A stretch of DNA of 64,000 nucleotides from Megascapheus bottae (GCA_024803745.1 JANJXV010000049.1:3527501-3591500); one strand, 5' to 3'. Shown: positions 35,501 to 47,130, numbered from the stretch's first letter. Notes: a model not told the origin generated them from the letters alone. Program-made: numbers and translations.

Positions 35501-36130
35501 AAGTGTTAGGGTTAGGGTAAGGGTTAGGTTTAGAGGTTAGGGATAGTGTTAGTGTTAGGTTGAGGGTTAGGGTTAGAGTTAGGGTAAGGATAAGTGTTAG
35601 GGTTAGGGTTAGGGTTAGGGTTAGTGTTAGGGTGAAGATAAGGGTAAGGGTTACGGTTACGGTTAGGTTACGGTTAGGTGTTAGGGTTAGTGTTAGGTTA
35701 AGGGTTAGAGTTAGGGTTAGGGTTAGGGTTAGGATAAGGTTTAGGGTTAGGGTTAGGGTAAGGGTAAGTGTTATGGGTAGGGTTAGGGTTAGGTTTAGGG
35801 TGAGGATACGGGTAAGGGTTAGGGTTAGGGGTTAGAGTTAGTGTTCGGTTTAGGGTTAGGGTTAGGGTAAAGATAAGAGTTAGGGTTAGGGTTAGGGTAA
35901 GTGTTAGGGTAAGGGTTAGGGTTAGGGTTAGTGTTATGGTAAGTGTAAATGTTAGGGTTAGGGTTAGTGTTATGGTTAGGGTTAGGGTAAGGGTTAGGGT
36001 TAGGGTTAGGGTTAGGGTTAGGGTAAGTGATAGGGTAAGGGTTAGGGTAAGGGTTAAGGTAAGGGCGAGGATAAGGGTTAGAGTTTAGGTTAGGGCTAGG
36101 GTTAGGGTTAGGTTTAAGGTTAGGGTTAGG
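35501..36130 (+). repeat. Degenerate TTAGGG array
   Basis: No gene and no clear local duplicate. It contains a perfect five-unit TTAGGG run at 35,994-36,023. Confidence 0.7.
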
Positions 36131-36800
36131 GTGAGGGCAAGGTTAAGGTTTAGGGTTAGGTTTAGGGTTAGGGTTAGTGTAAAGGTAAGGGTTAGGGTTA
36201 GTGTTAGGATTAGGTTTAGCGTTAGGGTTAGGGTAAAGTTAAGGTTTAGGGTTAGGGTAAGGGTAAGATTTATGGTTAGGGTTAGGGTTAGGGTTAGGGT
36301 TAGGGTTAGGTTTAGGGTAAGGGTAAGGTTTATGGTTAGGGTTAGGGTTAGGTTTAGGGTAAGGGTAAGGTTTAGGGTTAGGGTTAGGTTTAGGCTTAGG
36401 GTTAAAGTAAGGATAAGGGTTAGGGTTATGGTTAGGGTAAGGATTAGGGTTAGGGTTAGGGTTAGGGTAAGGGTTAGGGTTAGGTTTTGGGTAAGGGTTA
36501 GGGTTAGGGTTAGGTTTAGGATAAGGTTTAGGGTTAGGTTTAGGGTAAGGGTAAGGTTTACGGTTAGGGTTAGGTTTTGGGTTAGGGTAAGCTTAAGGGT
36601 TAGGGTTAGGGTTAGGATTAGGGTTAGGGTAAGTGTAATGGTTAAGGTTATTGTTAGAGTTAGGGTAAGGGTTAGGGTTAGGGTTAGGGTTAGGGTAGGG
36701 GTTAGGGTAAGGGTAAGTGTTAGGGTTAGGATTAGGGTTAGGATAAGAGTAAGGGGTAGGGTTAGGGTTAGGTTTAGGGGTTAGGTTTAGGGTTAGGTTA
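36131..36800 (+). repeat. Family III repeat, copy 1
   Basis: Starts with a GCAAGGTTAAGG context (36,137; also 38,214), then GTTTATGGTTAGGG strings, then TAAGCTTAAGGG (AAGCTT at 36,589), TTATTGTTAGAG, GTAGGGGTTAGGG and GATAAGAGTAAGG. The same order is seen at 38.2-39.1 and, in part, at 39.4-39.9 kb. Confidence 0.83.
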
Positions 36801-38199
36801 AGGGTTACAGTTAGGGTTAAGGTAGGGTTAGGGTTAGGTTTAGGGTAAGGGTTAGGGTTAGATTTAGGGTAAGGGTAAGGTATATGGTTAGGGTTAGGTT
36901 TAGGTTTAGGGTAAGCGTAAGGTTTATGGTTAGGGTTAGGGTTAGGCTTAGGGTTAGGGTAAGGATAAGGGTTAGGGTATGGTTAGGGTAAGGGTTAGGG
37001 TTAGGGTTAGGGTTAGGGTTAGGGTAAGGGTAAGGGTTAGGGTTAGGGTTAGGGTAAGGTTTAGGGTTAGGTTTAGGATTAGGGTAAGGGTTAGGTTAGG
37101 GTTAGGGTTAGGGTTAGTGTTAGGGTTAGGGTTAGGGTAAGGGTAATGGTTAGGGTAAGGTTAGGGTTAGGGTTAGAGTTAGGGTTAGGGTAAGGATTAG
37201 GGTTAGGCTTAGGGTTAGGGTTAAGTTTAGGGTTAGGGTTACGATAAGGGTAAGGGTTAGGGTGAGGGTGAAGGTTAGGGGCTGGGTTAGGGTTAGGGTT
37301 ATGGTTAGGGTTAGGGTTAGGGTAAGGTAAGGGTAAAGGTTAGGGTTAGGGTTAGGGTTAGTGGTAGTGTTAGGGTTAGGTTTAGGGTTACGGTTAGGGT
37401 TAGTGTAAGGGTATGTGTTAGGGTTAGTCTTAGGGTTAGGGTTAGGGTAAGGGTTAGGGTTAGGGTTAGTGTAAGAGTAAGGGTTAGGGTTAGGATTAGG
37501 GTTAAGTGTTAGGGTAAGGGTTACGCTTAGTGTTAGGTATACGGTTAAGGTTAATGTAAGGGTTTGGGTTTGGGTTAGGGTTAGGTTTAGGGTTAGGTTA
37601 GGGTAAGGATAGGAGTTAGGGTTCGGAATGGGGTTAGGGTTCGGGTTAGGTTTAGGGTTAGGTTTAGAGTTAGGGTTAGGAAAGGGTAAGGGTTAAGGTT
37701 TGGGTTAGGGTTAGGGTTAAGGTTAGGGTTAGGATTAGAGTTAGGTGTTAGGGTTAGGGTTAAGGTTAGGGTTAGGGTTAGGGTTAGGTTTAGGTGTTAG
37801 GGTTAGTGTCAGGTTTAGGCTTAGGGTTAGGGTAAGGATATGAGTTAGGGTTAGGGATAGGCTTAGGGTTCCGGTTAGGTTTAGGGTTAGGGTTAGGGTA
37901 AGTGTAAGGGTTAGGGTTAGGGTTAGGGTTAGGGTAAGGGTAAAGGTTAGCGTTAGTGTAAGGGTTAGGGTTAGGGTTAGGGTAAGGGTTAAAGTTAGGT
38001 TTAGGGTTTGGTTAAGAGTAAGGGTTAGGGATAGGCTTAGGTTTAGGGTTAGGTTAAGGGTTAGGTTTAGGGTTAAGGTAAGGGTTAGGGTTAGGGTAAT
38101 GATTAGGGTAAGGGTTAGGGTTAGGGTGAGGATAAGGGTTAGAGTTAAGGTTAAGGCTAGGGTTAGGGTTAGGGTTAGGTTTAAGGTTAGGGTTAGGGT
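36801..38199 (+). repeat. Degenerate TTAGGG array with family II and III fragments
   Basis: No gene. A GGTATATGGTTAGGG string near 36,880 resembles the family III block at 36,330 and 38,466. GGTATACGGTTAAG lies at 37,536, a GGATATGAGTTAGG context near 37,846, and a TTTAGGGTTTGGTTAAGAG string at 38,000. Confidence 0.7.
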
Positions 38200-39120
38200 G
38201 ATGGCAAGGTTAAGGTTTAGGGTTAGTTTCAGGGTTAGGGTTAGGGTAAAGGTAAGGGTTAGGGTTAGTGTTAGGATTAGGTTTAGCGTTAGGGTTAGGG
38301 TAAAGGTAAGGGTTAGGGTTAGGGTAAGGGTAAGATTTATGGTTAGGATTAGGGTTAGGTTTAGGTTTACGGTTAGGGTTAGATTAAGGGTAAGAGTTAG
38401 GGTTAGGGTTAGGTTTAGGTTTAGGGTTAGGGTAAGGTAAGGGTTAGGTTTAGGGTAAGGGTAAGGTTTATGGTTAGGGTTAAGGTTAGGTTTAGGGTAA
38501 GTGTAAGGTTTAGAGTTAGGGTTAGGTTTAGGCTTAGGGTTAGGATAAGGGTAAGGGTTAGTGTTAGGGTTAGGGTAAGGATTAGGATTAGTGTTAGGGT
38601 TACGGTAGGGGTTAGGGTAAGGGTAAGTGTTAGGTTTAGGGTTAGGGTTAGGGTTAGGTTTAGGGTTACGGTTAGGGTTAGGCTTAGGGTTAGGGTAAGG
38701 ATATGTGTTAGGGTTAGGATTAGGTTTAGGCTTAGTGTTAGGGTTACCGTTAGGGTAAGGTAAGGGTTAGGGTTAGGTTTAGGGTTAAGGTTAGGGTAAT
38801 AGTAAGGGTTAGGGTTAGGGTTAGGTTTAGGATAAGTGTTATGGTTAGGTTTAGGGTAAGGGTAAGGTTTACGGTTAGGGTTAGGGTTTGGGTTAGGGTA
38901 AGCTTAAGGGTTAGGGTTAGCGTTAGGATTAGGGTTATGGTAAGTGTAAGGGTTAGGGTTATTGTTAGAGTTAGGGTAAGGGTTAGGGTTAGGGTTAGGG
39001 TAGGGGTTAGGGTAAGGGTAAGTGTTAGGGTTAGGTTTAGGGTTAGGATAAGAGTAAGGGTTAGGTTTAGGGTTAGGTTTAGGGGTTAGGGTTAGGGTTA
39101 GGGTAAGGGTAAGGTTTAGG
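38200..39120 (+). repeat. Family III repeat, copy 2
   Basis: GCAAGGTTAAGG at 38,214 and TAAGCTTAAGGG (AAGCTT at 38,900). The spacing to copy 1 grows from 2,077 bp at the left to about 2,305 bp at the right, so a net gain of about 230 bp lies in between. Confidence 0.83.
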
Positions 39121-39429
39121 GTTAGGGTTAGGCTTAGGGTTAGTGTTAGGTTTAGGGTTAGGGTTAGGGTAAGGGAAAGGGTTAGGGTTAGGTTTAGGGT
39201 TAAGGTTAGGGTTAGTGTTAGGGTTAGGGTTAGGTTTAGGGTTAGGTTAAGGGTTAGGGTTAGGGTTAAGTTAAGGGTTAGGGTTAGGTTTAGGGTAAGG
39301 GTTAGGTTTAGGATTAGGGTTAGGGTAAGGATAAGGGTTAGGGTTATGGTTAGGGTAAAGGTTACGGTTAGGGTTAGGGTTAGGGTAGGGGTTAGGGTAA
39401 GGGTAAGGGTTAGGGTTAGGGTTAGGGTT

Positions 39430-39860
39430 AGGTAAGGGTAAGGGTTAGGTTTAGGGTTAGGGTAAGGGTTAGGGTTAGGGTTAGGTTTAGGATAAGGGTT
39501 AGGGTTAGGTTTAGGGTAAGGGTAAGGTTTACAGTTAGGGTTAGGGTTTGGGTTAGGGTAAGCTTAAGGGTTAGGTTTAGGGTTAGGATTAGGGTTAGGT
39601 TAAGTGTAAGGGTTAGGGTTATTGTTAGAGTTAGGGTAAGGGTTAGGGTTAGGGTTAGGTTTAGGGTAGTAGTTAGGGTTAGGGTAAGTGTTAGGGTTAG
39701 GGTTAGGGTTAGGATAAGAGTAAGGGGTAGGGTTAGGGTTAGGTTTAGGGGTTAGGGTTAGGGTTAGGGTAAGGTTAAGGTTTAGGGTTAGGTTTAGGCT
39801 TAGGGTTAGTGTTAGGTTTAGGGTTAGGGTTAGGGTAAGGGAAAGGGTTAGGGTTAGGTT
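39430..39860 (+). repeat. Family III repeat, copy 3
   Basis: AAGCTT at 39,560, 660 bp (110 hexamers) after copy 2. The following 300 bases keep the same order: TTATTGTTAGAG, GATAAGAGTAAGG, GGGGTTAGGG, then GGGAAAGGGTTAGG. More degraded relatives lie near 40,070-40,290 and 43,140-43,340. Confidence 0.83.
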
Positions 39861-40443
39861 TAGGGTAAGAGTTAGGGTTAGATTTAGGGTAAGGGTAAGG
39901 TTTATGGTTAGGGTTAGGGTTAGGTTTAGGGTAAGCGTAAGGTTTAGGGTTAGGGTTAGGTTTTATTGTTAGGGTTAGGTTGAGAGTAAGGGTTAGAGTT
40001 AGGGTTAGGGTTAGGTTTAGGGGAAGGGTTAGGGTTAGGTTTAGGGTAAGGATAAGGTTTAGGGTTAGGGTTAGGGTTTGGGTTGGGTAAGGTTAAGGGT
40101 TACGTTTAGGGTTAGGGTTAGGTTTAGGTAAGGGTTAGGGTAAGTGTAAGGGTTAGGGTTAGGGTTAGGTTTAGGGTTAGGGTTAGGGTTAGGGTTAGGG
40201 ATAGAGTAGGGGTTTGTGTAAGGGTAAGTGTTAGGGTTAGGTTTAGGGTTAGGATAAGGGTAAGGGTTAGGTTTAGGGTTAGGGTTAGGGTTAGATTTGG
40301 TTTAGGATTATGTTTAGGGTAAGGGTAAGGGTAAAGGTTAGGGTTAAGTTTAGGGTTAGGGTTAGGTTTAGGGTTAGGGTTAGGGTAAGGGTAAGGGAAG
40401 GGTTAAGGTTAGGGTTAGGGTTAGGGTTAGGGTTAAGGTTAGG
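39861..40443 (+). repeat. Degenerate family III remnant
   Basis: No gene. A GTTTATGGTTAGGG block near 39,900 and an eroded version of the TTTGGGTT...TTAAGGGTT block near 40,075 show this is a further, weaker family III copy. Confidence 0.68.
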
Positions 40444-40700
40444 TTTTTTGTTAGGGTTAGGGTAAGGGTAAGGGTTATAGTTAGGGTTAGTGTTAGGTAT
40501 AGCGTTAGGGTTAGGGTTAGGGTTAGGGTTAAGGTTAGGGTTAGGGTGAGGGTAAGGGTAAGGGTTAGGGAAAGGTTTTTTGTTAGGGTTAGGGTAAGGG
40601 TAAGGGTTAGAGTTAGGGTTAGCGTTAGGTTTAGCGTTAGGGTTAGGGTTAGGGTTAGGGAAAGGGTAAGAGTTAGGGTTAAGTTTAGCGTTAGGGTTAG
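40444..40700 (+). repeat. 132 bp tandem duplication
   Basis: TTTTTTGTTAGGG is at 40,444 and 40,576, exactly 22 hexamers apart, each followed by the same GGGTAAGGGTAAGGGTTA flank. A diverged relative of the second copy starts about 1,951 bp downstream near 42,497. Confidence 0.88.
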
Positions 40701-40759
40701 GTTTAGGTTTAGGTTTTCGGTCAGGATAAGGGTAGGGTTAAGATTAGGTTTAGGGTTAG

Positions 40760-41560
40760 GGTTAGGGTTAGGGTAAGGGTATTTGTTAGGTTTAGGCTTA
40801 GGTTTAGGGTTAGTTTTAGGGTAAGGGTAAGGGTTAGGGTTAGGTTTAGTTTGGGTTTAAGTTTAGGGTTAGGGTAAGGGTTTGGGTTAGGGTTAGGTTT
40901 AGGGTTGGGTTCGGGGTTAGGTTTAGGTTTACAGTTAGGGTTTACGTTAGGGTTAGGGTTAGGGTATGTGTCAGAGTTAGGGTTAGCGTTAGGGTAAGGC
41001 TTAGGGTTAGGGTTAAGGTATGGGTAAGGGTTAGGGTTAGGGTTAGGGTTAGGGTATGTGTTAGGGTTAGGGTTAGCGTTAGGGTAAGGCTTAGGGTTAG
41101 GGTTAAGGTATGGGTAAGGGTTAGGGTTAGGGTTAGGTTAAGGGTTAGGGTTGGCTTAGGGTTAGGGTTAGGATAAGTGTTAGGGTTAGGTTTAGGGTTA
41201 GGGTTAGGGTAAGGGTTAGGGTTGGGGTTAGGGTTAGGGTTAAGTTTAGGGTTAGGTTAAGGGTTAGGTTTACGGTTAGGGTTGGGGTTAGGGTTAGGAT
41301 AAGGGTTAGGGTTAGTGTAAGGGTTAGCGTTAAGTTTAGGGTAATGGTAAGGTTTAAGGTTAGGGTTAGGGTTAGGTTTAGAGTTAGATTTAGGTTTAGT
41401 GTTAGGGTAAGGGTAAGTGCTATGTTTAAGGTTAGGGTTAGGGTTAGGTTTAGCGTTCGGGTTAGGGTTAGGGTAACCGTAAGGGTTAGTGTTAGGATTA
41501 GAGTTAGGGTTAGGGTAAGGGTTAGGGTTAAGGTTAGAGTTAGGTTTAGGGTTAGGATTC
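40760..41560 (+). repeat. Dispersed repeat matching 45.44-46.03 kb
   Basis: Shares with 45,440-46,030 a GGCTTAGGTTTAGGG string, GGGTATGTGT, GGTATGGGTAAGGG, a TTGGGGTTAGGG block and AGAGTTAGATTTAGGTTTAG near 41,383 (45,958). It contains the 90 bp tandem duplication below. No gene is present. Confidence 0.78.
40961..41140 (+). repeat. 90 bp tandem duplication
   Basis: AGGGTATGTG is at 40,961 and 41,051, and the whole 90 bp (15 hexamers) is repeated with only a few changes. The related site near 45,645 has a single copy. Confidence 0.92.
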
Positions 41561-41582
41561 GGGGAAGGGTTAGTGTTAGGTT

Positions 41583-42220
41583 ATGTTTAGGTTTATTGTT
41601 GGGGTTAAGTTTAATTTTAGGGTAAGGGTTAGGGTTAGGGTTATAGTTAGGGTAAGGTTAAGGGTTAATTTTAGGGTTAGGGTTAGGTTTAGGGTTAGGG
41701 TTAGGGTTAAGGGAAGTGTAAGTTTTAGGGTTAAGGTTAGGGTTAGGGTTAGGGTTAGGGTTAGGGTTGGGGTAAGGGTAAGAGTAAGGGTTAGGTTTAG
41801 GTTTACGGTTAGGGTTAGGGTAAGGGTAAGTGTTAAGTTTAGGGTTAGGGTTTGCTTTAGCGTTAGGGTTAGGGTTAGGGTCAGGGTAAGGATAAGGGTT
41901 AGGGTTAAGGTTAGGTTTAGGGTTAGGTTTAGGGTTAGGGTAAGGGTATGTGTTAGGGTTAGGTTTAGGGTTTGGGTTAGCGTTAGTATAAGGGTAAGGA
42001 TTAGGGTTAGGGTTAGGGTTAAAGTAACGGTATGGGTTAGAATTAGGGTTAGATTTAGGTTTAGGGTAAGGGTTTGGGTTAGGTTTAGGATAAGTGTAAG
42101 GTTTAGGGTTAGGGTTAGGGTTAGGGTAAGGGTTAGGGTAAGGGTAAGTGTTAGGATTAGGGTTAGGTTGAGGGTTAGGGTTAGGGTTAGGGTAAGGATA
42201 AGGTTTAGGGTAAAGGTTAG
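41583..42220 (+). repeat. Dispersed repeat matching 46.64-47.13 kb
   Basis: CGTTAGTATAAGGGTAAGG is at 41,981 and 46,950, 4,969 bp apart, within a colinear block running from a GTTGGGGTTAAG context to a TAGGGTAAAGGTTAGGATTAG context. The 305-codon stop-free frame across this region is only the Val-Arg reading. Confidence 0.85.
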
Positions 42221-42759
42221 GATTAGGGTTAGGGTTAGGGTTAGGTTTAGGGTTAGGGTTAGGGTTAGGGTTTGGATAAGAATAAGGGTTAGGGTTAGGG
42301 TTAGGTTTAGGGTTAAGTTTAGGGTTAGGGTTAGAGTTAGGGTTAGGTTTAGGGTTAGGGTAAGGGTAAGGGTAAGGGTTACGGTTAAGGTTAGGGTTAT
42401 GGTTAGGTTTAGGGTTAGGGTTAGGGTTAGGGTAAGGGTAAGGGTAGGGTTAAGGTTAGGGTTAGGGTTAGGGTTGGGTTTAAGTTTAGGGTTAGGTTGA
42501 GAGTAAGGGTAAGGGTTAGGGTTAGGTTTTATGTTAATGTTAGGGTAAGGGTAAGGGTTAGAGTTAGGGTTAGGGTTAGGTTTAGCGTTAGAGTTTGGGT
42601 TAGGGTTAGAGAAAGGGTAATGTTTAGGGTTAAGTTTAGGGTTAGGGTTAGGTTGAGGTTTAGGGTTAGGGTCAGGATAAGGGTAGGGTTAAGGATAGGG
42701 GTAGGGTTAGGGTTAAGGTTAGGGTTAAGGTGAGGGTAAGGGTAAGGGTAAGGGTTATG
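42221..42759 (+). repeat. Degenerate TTAGGG array
   Basis: No gene. The part near 42,497-42,700 is a diverged relative of 40,546-40,750, with TTTTATGTTAATG in place of TTTTTTGTTAGGG. Confidence 0.7.
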
Positions 42760-42995
42760 TTTAGGGTTAGGTTTAGGGTAATTGTAAGGGCTATGGTTCG
42801 GATTAGTGTTAGGGTTAGGGTAGTGGTTAGGGTTAGGGTTAAGGTTAGGGTAAGGTTTAGGGTGAGGGTTAGAGTAAGGGTAAGGGTTAAGGTTAGGGTT
42901 AGGGTTAGGTTTAGGGTTGGGTTTTAAGGTTAGGTTTAGGGTTAGGGTAAGGGTAAGGGTTAGGGTTTGGGTTAGGTTAGGGTAAGGGTTAAGGT
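42760..42995 (+). repeat. Family II terminal block, copy spaced 1,293 bp
   Basis: ATTGTAAGGGCTATGG at 42,781 is repeated at 44,074, and TTGGGTTTTAAGG at 42,917 is repeated at 44,210. Both show the order CTATGG, GGGTGAGGG, TTGGGTTTTAAGG typical of the end of family II modules. Confidence 0.87.
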
Positions 42996-44049
42996 TAGGG
43001 TTAGGGTTAGTGTTAGGTTTAGCGTTAGGGTAAGGGTAAGGGTTATGATTAGGGTTAAGGTTAGGGGAAGGGTTAGGGTTAGGTTTAGGGTTAGGTTTAG
43101 GGTAAGGGTTAGGGTTAGCTTTAGGGTAAGGGTAAGGTTTAGGGATAGGGTTAGGGTTTAGGTAGGGTAAGAGTAAGGGTTATGTTTAGGGTTAGGGTTA
43201 GGGTTAGGTAAGGGTTATGGTAAGTGTAAGAGTTAGGGTTAGGGTTACAGTTAGGGTTAGGGTTAGGGTTAGGGATAGGGTAGGGGTTTTTGTAAAGGTA
43301 AGTGTTAGGGTTTGGGTTAGGTTTAGGATAAGGGTACGGGTTAGGGTTAGGGGTTAGGGTTAGGGTTAGGGTTAAGGGAAGGGTAAGGGTTAGGGTTAGG
43401 ATTAGGGTTAGGGTTAGATTTGATTTAGGGTTAGGTTAAGGGTAAGGGCAAGGTTTAGGGTTAGGTTTAGGGTTAAGGTTAGGGTTAGGGTTAGGTTTAG
43501 GTTTAGGGTTAGGTTAAGGGTAAGGGTTAGGGTTAGGGTTAAGGTTAGGGTTACTGTTAGGGTTAGGGTAAGGGTTAAGGTTAGGGTTAGGGTAAGGGTT
43601 AGTGTTAGGGTTAGGGTTAGGGTTAGGTTTAGAGTTAGATTTAGGGTTTGGTTTAGGGTAAGGGTTAGGGTTAGGGTTAGGGTTAGGGTTAGGTTAAGGG
43701 TTAGGGTTAGGTTAAGGTAAAGTTTAGGGTTAGGGTTAGGGTAAGGGTTAGGGTTAGTGTTAGGGTTAGGGTTAGCGTAAGGATAAGGGTTAGGATTAAG
43801 GTTAGGGTTAGGGTTAGGGTTACGGTTAGGTTTAAGGTTAGGGTTAGGGTGAGGGCAAGGGTAAGGGTTAGGTTTAGGTTTAGGATTAGGGTTAGGGTAA
43901 GGGTAAGGGTTAGGGTTAGGTTTAGGTTTAGGGTTAGGGTTAGGGTTAGGGTAAGGGTAAGCGTTAGGGTTAAGGTTAGGGATACGGTTAGGTTTAGGGT
44001 TAGGGTTAGGGTTAGGGTAAATGTAAGGGTTAGGGTTAGGTTTAGGTTT
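42996..44049 (+). repeat. Degenerate TTAGGG array
   Basis: No gene. An eroded family III block lies at about 43,140-43,340; the rest shows no clear duplicate by eye. Confidence 0.66.
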
Positions 44050-44245
44050 AGATTTAGAGTTAGGTTTAGGGTAATTGTAAGGGCTATGGTTAGGATTAGG
44101 GTTAGGGTTAGGGTAATGGTTAGGGTTAGGGTTAAGGTTAGGGTAAGGTTTAGGGTGAGGGTTAGGGTAAGGGTAAGGGTTAAGGTTAGGGTTAGGGTTA
44201 GGTTTAGGGTTGGGTTTTAAGGTTAGGTTTAGGGTTAGGTTAAAT
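44050..44245 (+). repeat. Family II terminal block, second copy at 1,293 bp
   Basis: Counterpart of 42,760-42,995, ending in TTGGGTTTTAAGG at 44,210. Just downstream a 24 bp string, GGTAATGGTAAGGATTAG plus flank, is repeated in tandem at 44,401 and 44,425. Confidence 0.87.
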
Positions 44246-44519
44246 GTAAGGATTAGGGTTAGGTTTAGGTTTAGATTTAGAGTTAGGGTTAGGGTAAGGA
44301 TAAGAGTTAGGGTTAGGGTAAGGGTAAGGTTTATGGTTAGGGTTAGGGTTAGGTTTATGGTAAGGGTAAGGGTTAGGGTGAGGGTTAGGCTTAGGGTTAG
44401 GGTAATGGTAAGGATTAGGGTTAGGGTAATGGTAAGGATTAGGGTTAGGGTTTGGTTTAGGGGAAGGGTTAGGGTTAGGATTAGGGTAACAGTAAGGGTT
44501 AGGGTTAGGGCTAGGGTTA

Positions 44520-45850
44520 GGTGTTAGGGTAAGTGTTAGGACTAGGGTTAGGTGTTAGGGTAAGGGTTAGGGTTAGGGTTAGGTATATGGTTAAGTTTAG
44601 GATAAGGATTAGGGTTAGGGTTAGGGTTAGGTTTAGGATTAGGGTTAGGGTACGGGTAAGGGTTAGGGTTAGGTTTAGGGTTACGGTAGGGTTGAGGTTA
44701 GGGTTAGGGTTAGGGTTGGGTTTAGGTTTGGGGTTAGGTTTAGGGTAAGGGTAAGGGTTAGAGTTAGGGTTAGGGTTAGGGTTAGGGAAAGGGTAAGGGG
44801 TAGGGTTAGGGTTAGGGTTAGGGTAAGCATTAGTGTTAGGGTTAGGGCTAAGGTAAGTGTTAGGATTAGGGTTAGGGTTATCATTAAGGTTAGGGTTAGG
44901 GCAGGGGTAAGGGTTAGGGTTACGGTTAGGGTTACCTTTAGGGTTAGGGGTTAGGTTTAGGGTTAGGTTTAGGGTTAGGGTTAGGGTTAGGGTAAGGATG
45001 AGGGTTACAGTTAGGGTTTTGGTTAGGGTTAGGGTTAGGGTAAATGTAGGGTTAGGGTGAGGGTAAGGGTAAGGGTTAAGGTTAGGTTTTGAGTTATGGT
45101 TAGGGTAAGGGTGAATGTTAGGGTTAGGGTTAGGGTTAGGGTTAGGGTAATGTTTAGGGTAAACCTTAGGGTTATTTTTAGGGTTAGGTTTAGGGTTAGG
45201 ATTAGGGTTGGTGTTGGGGTAAGGTAAGGGCTAGTGTTAGGATTAGGGTTAGGGTTAGGGTAAGGGTTAGGGTTAGGGTTAGGCTTAGGTTTAGGGTTAG
45301 GGTTAAAGTTAGGGTTAGGATTAGGGTAAGGGTAAGTGTTAGGTTTAAGGTTAGGGTAAGTGTTAGGGTTAGGGTTAGGGTTAGTGTAAGGTTAGCGTTA
45401 GGGTTAGGGTAAGGTTAAGGGTTAGGGTTAGGGTTAGGGTTAGGGTAAGGGTATGTGTTAGGGTTAGGCTTAGGTTTAGGGTTAGTTTTAGTGTAAGGGT
45501 AAGGGTTAGGGTTAGGGTTAGGGTTAGGTTTAGTGTTGGGGTTAAGGTTAGGGTTAGGGTAAGGGTTAGGGATAGGGTTAGGTTTAGGGTTAGGTTCAGG
45601 GTTAGGTTTAGTTTTACGGTTAGGGTTAAGGTTAGGGTTAGGGTTAGGGTATGTGTTAGGGTTAGGGTTAGCTTTAGGGTAAGGCTTAGGGTTAGGGTTA
45701 AGGTATGGGTAAGGGTTAGGGTTAGGGTTTGGGTTAGGTTAAGGGTTAGGGTTAGTGTTAGGGTTAGGATAAGGGTTAGGTTTAGGTTTAGGTTTAGGGT
45801 TAGGGTAAGGGTTAGGGTTGGGGTTAGGGTTAGGGTTAGGTTTAGGGTTA
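44520..45850 (+). repeat. Family II module matching 21.8-23.35 kb
   Basis: GGTATATGGTTAAG at 44,582, GGTAGGGTTGAGG near 44,687, a GGGCTAAGG context near 44,846, GGGTTTTGG near 45,016, TTATTTTTAGGG near 45,172 and GGGTATGTGTTAGG near 45,448 follow the order seen from 21,831 to about 23,105. No gene is present. Confidence 0.77.
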
Positions 45851-46639
45851 GGTTAAGGGTTAGGGTGAGGGTTCGGATAATGTTTAGTGTTATTGTAAGG
45901 GTTAGCGTTAAGGTTATGGTAAGGGTAAGGTTTAGGGTTAGGGTTAGGGTTAGGTTTAGAGTTAGAATTAGGTTTAGTGTTAGGGTAAGGGTAAGTGTTA
46001 GGTTTAAGGTTAGGGTTAGCGTTAGGTTTAGGGTTAGGGTTAGGGTTAGGGTAAGGGTAAGGGGTAGGTTTAGGATTAGAGTTAGGGTTAGGGTTAGGCT
46101 TAGCGTTAGGGTAAGTGTAAGGGTTAGGGTTAGGGTTAGGGTTACGTTTAGGATTAGGGGTTAGGGTTAGGGTTAGGTTTAGGGTTAGGGTTAGGGTAAG
46201 GATAAGAGTTAGGTTTAGGGATAGGGTTAGGGTTCGTGTTAGGTTTAGGGTTACGGTTAGGGTTAGGGTAAGGTTTAGGCTTAGGGTTAGGGTTAGGGTT
46301 AAGGGTAGGGTTAGGGTTACGGTTAGGGTAAGGGTAAGGGTTAGGGTTAAGTTTAGGGTTATGGTAAGGGTTAGGGTTAGGTTTAGGGTTAGGATAAGGG
46401 TAAGGGTTCGGGTATAGGTTAGGGTTAAGGTTAGTGTTAGGGTTAGAGTAAGGTTAAAGGTTATGGTTAGGTTTAGGGTTAGCGTTAGGGTAAGGTTAAG
46501 TGTTAGTTTTAGGGTTAGGGTTAGGTTACGGTTAGGATTAGGGTTAGGGTAAGGATAAGGGTTAGGGTTAGGGTTTTGGTTAGGGTTAGGGTTAGGGTTA
46601 GGGTTAGGCTTAGCGTTAGGGTAAGTGTAAGGGTTAGGG
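45851..46639 (+). repeat. Degenerate TTAGGG array with family II fragment
   Basis: No gene. The left part is the right end of the match to 41.1-41.5 kb. GGATAAGAGTTAGG near 46,199, followed by GGGATAGGG and GGTTCGTG, is a family II block. Confidence 0.7.
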
Positions 46640-47130
46640 TTAGGTTTAGTGTTGGGGTTAAGGGTAATTTTAGGGTAAGGGTTAGGGTTATTCTTAGGTT
46701 TAGGTTTAGGTTTAAGGCTAGGTTTAGGGTTACGTTTAGGGTTAGGGTTAGGGTAAGGGTATGTGTTAGGGTTAGGTTTACGGTTAGGGTTAGAGTTAGG
46801 CTTAGTGTTAGGGTAAGTTTAAGGGTTAGGGTTAGGGTTAGGGTTAGGGTAAGGGTAAGGGTTAGGGTTAAGATTAGGGTTAGGATTAGGTTTAGGGTTA
46901 GGGTAAGGGTATGTGTTAGGGTTAGGGTTAGGGTTAGGGTTAGGGTTAGCGTTAGTATAAGGGTAAGGATTAGGGTTAGGGTTAGGGTTAAAGTAAGGGT
47001 AAGGTTAGGTTTACGGTTAGATTTAGGTTTAGGGTAAGGGTTTGGGTTAGGTTTAGGATAAGGGTAAGGTTTAGGGTTAGGGTTAGGGTTAGGGTTAGGG
47101 TAAGGATAAGTTTTAGGGTAAAGGTTAGGA
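46640..47130 (+). repeat. Dispersed repeat matching 41.58-42.22 kb
   Basis: Colinear counterpart of 41,583-42,220, about 4.97-5.05 kb downstream, sharing CGTTAGTATAAGGGTAAGG at 46,950 and the TTAAAGTAA and TAGGGTAAAGGTTAGG strings. Confidence 0.85.
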
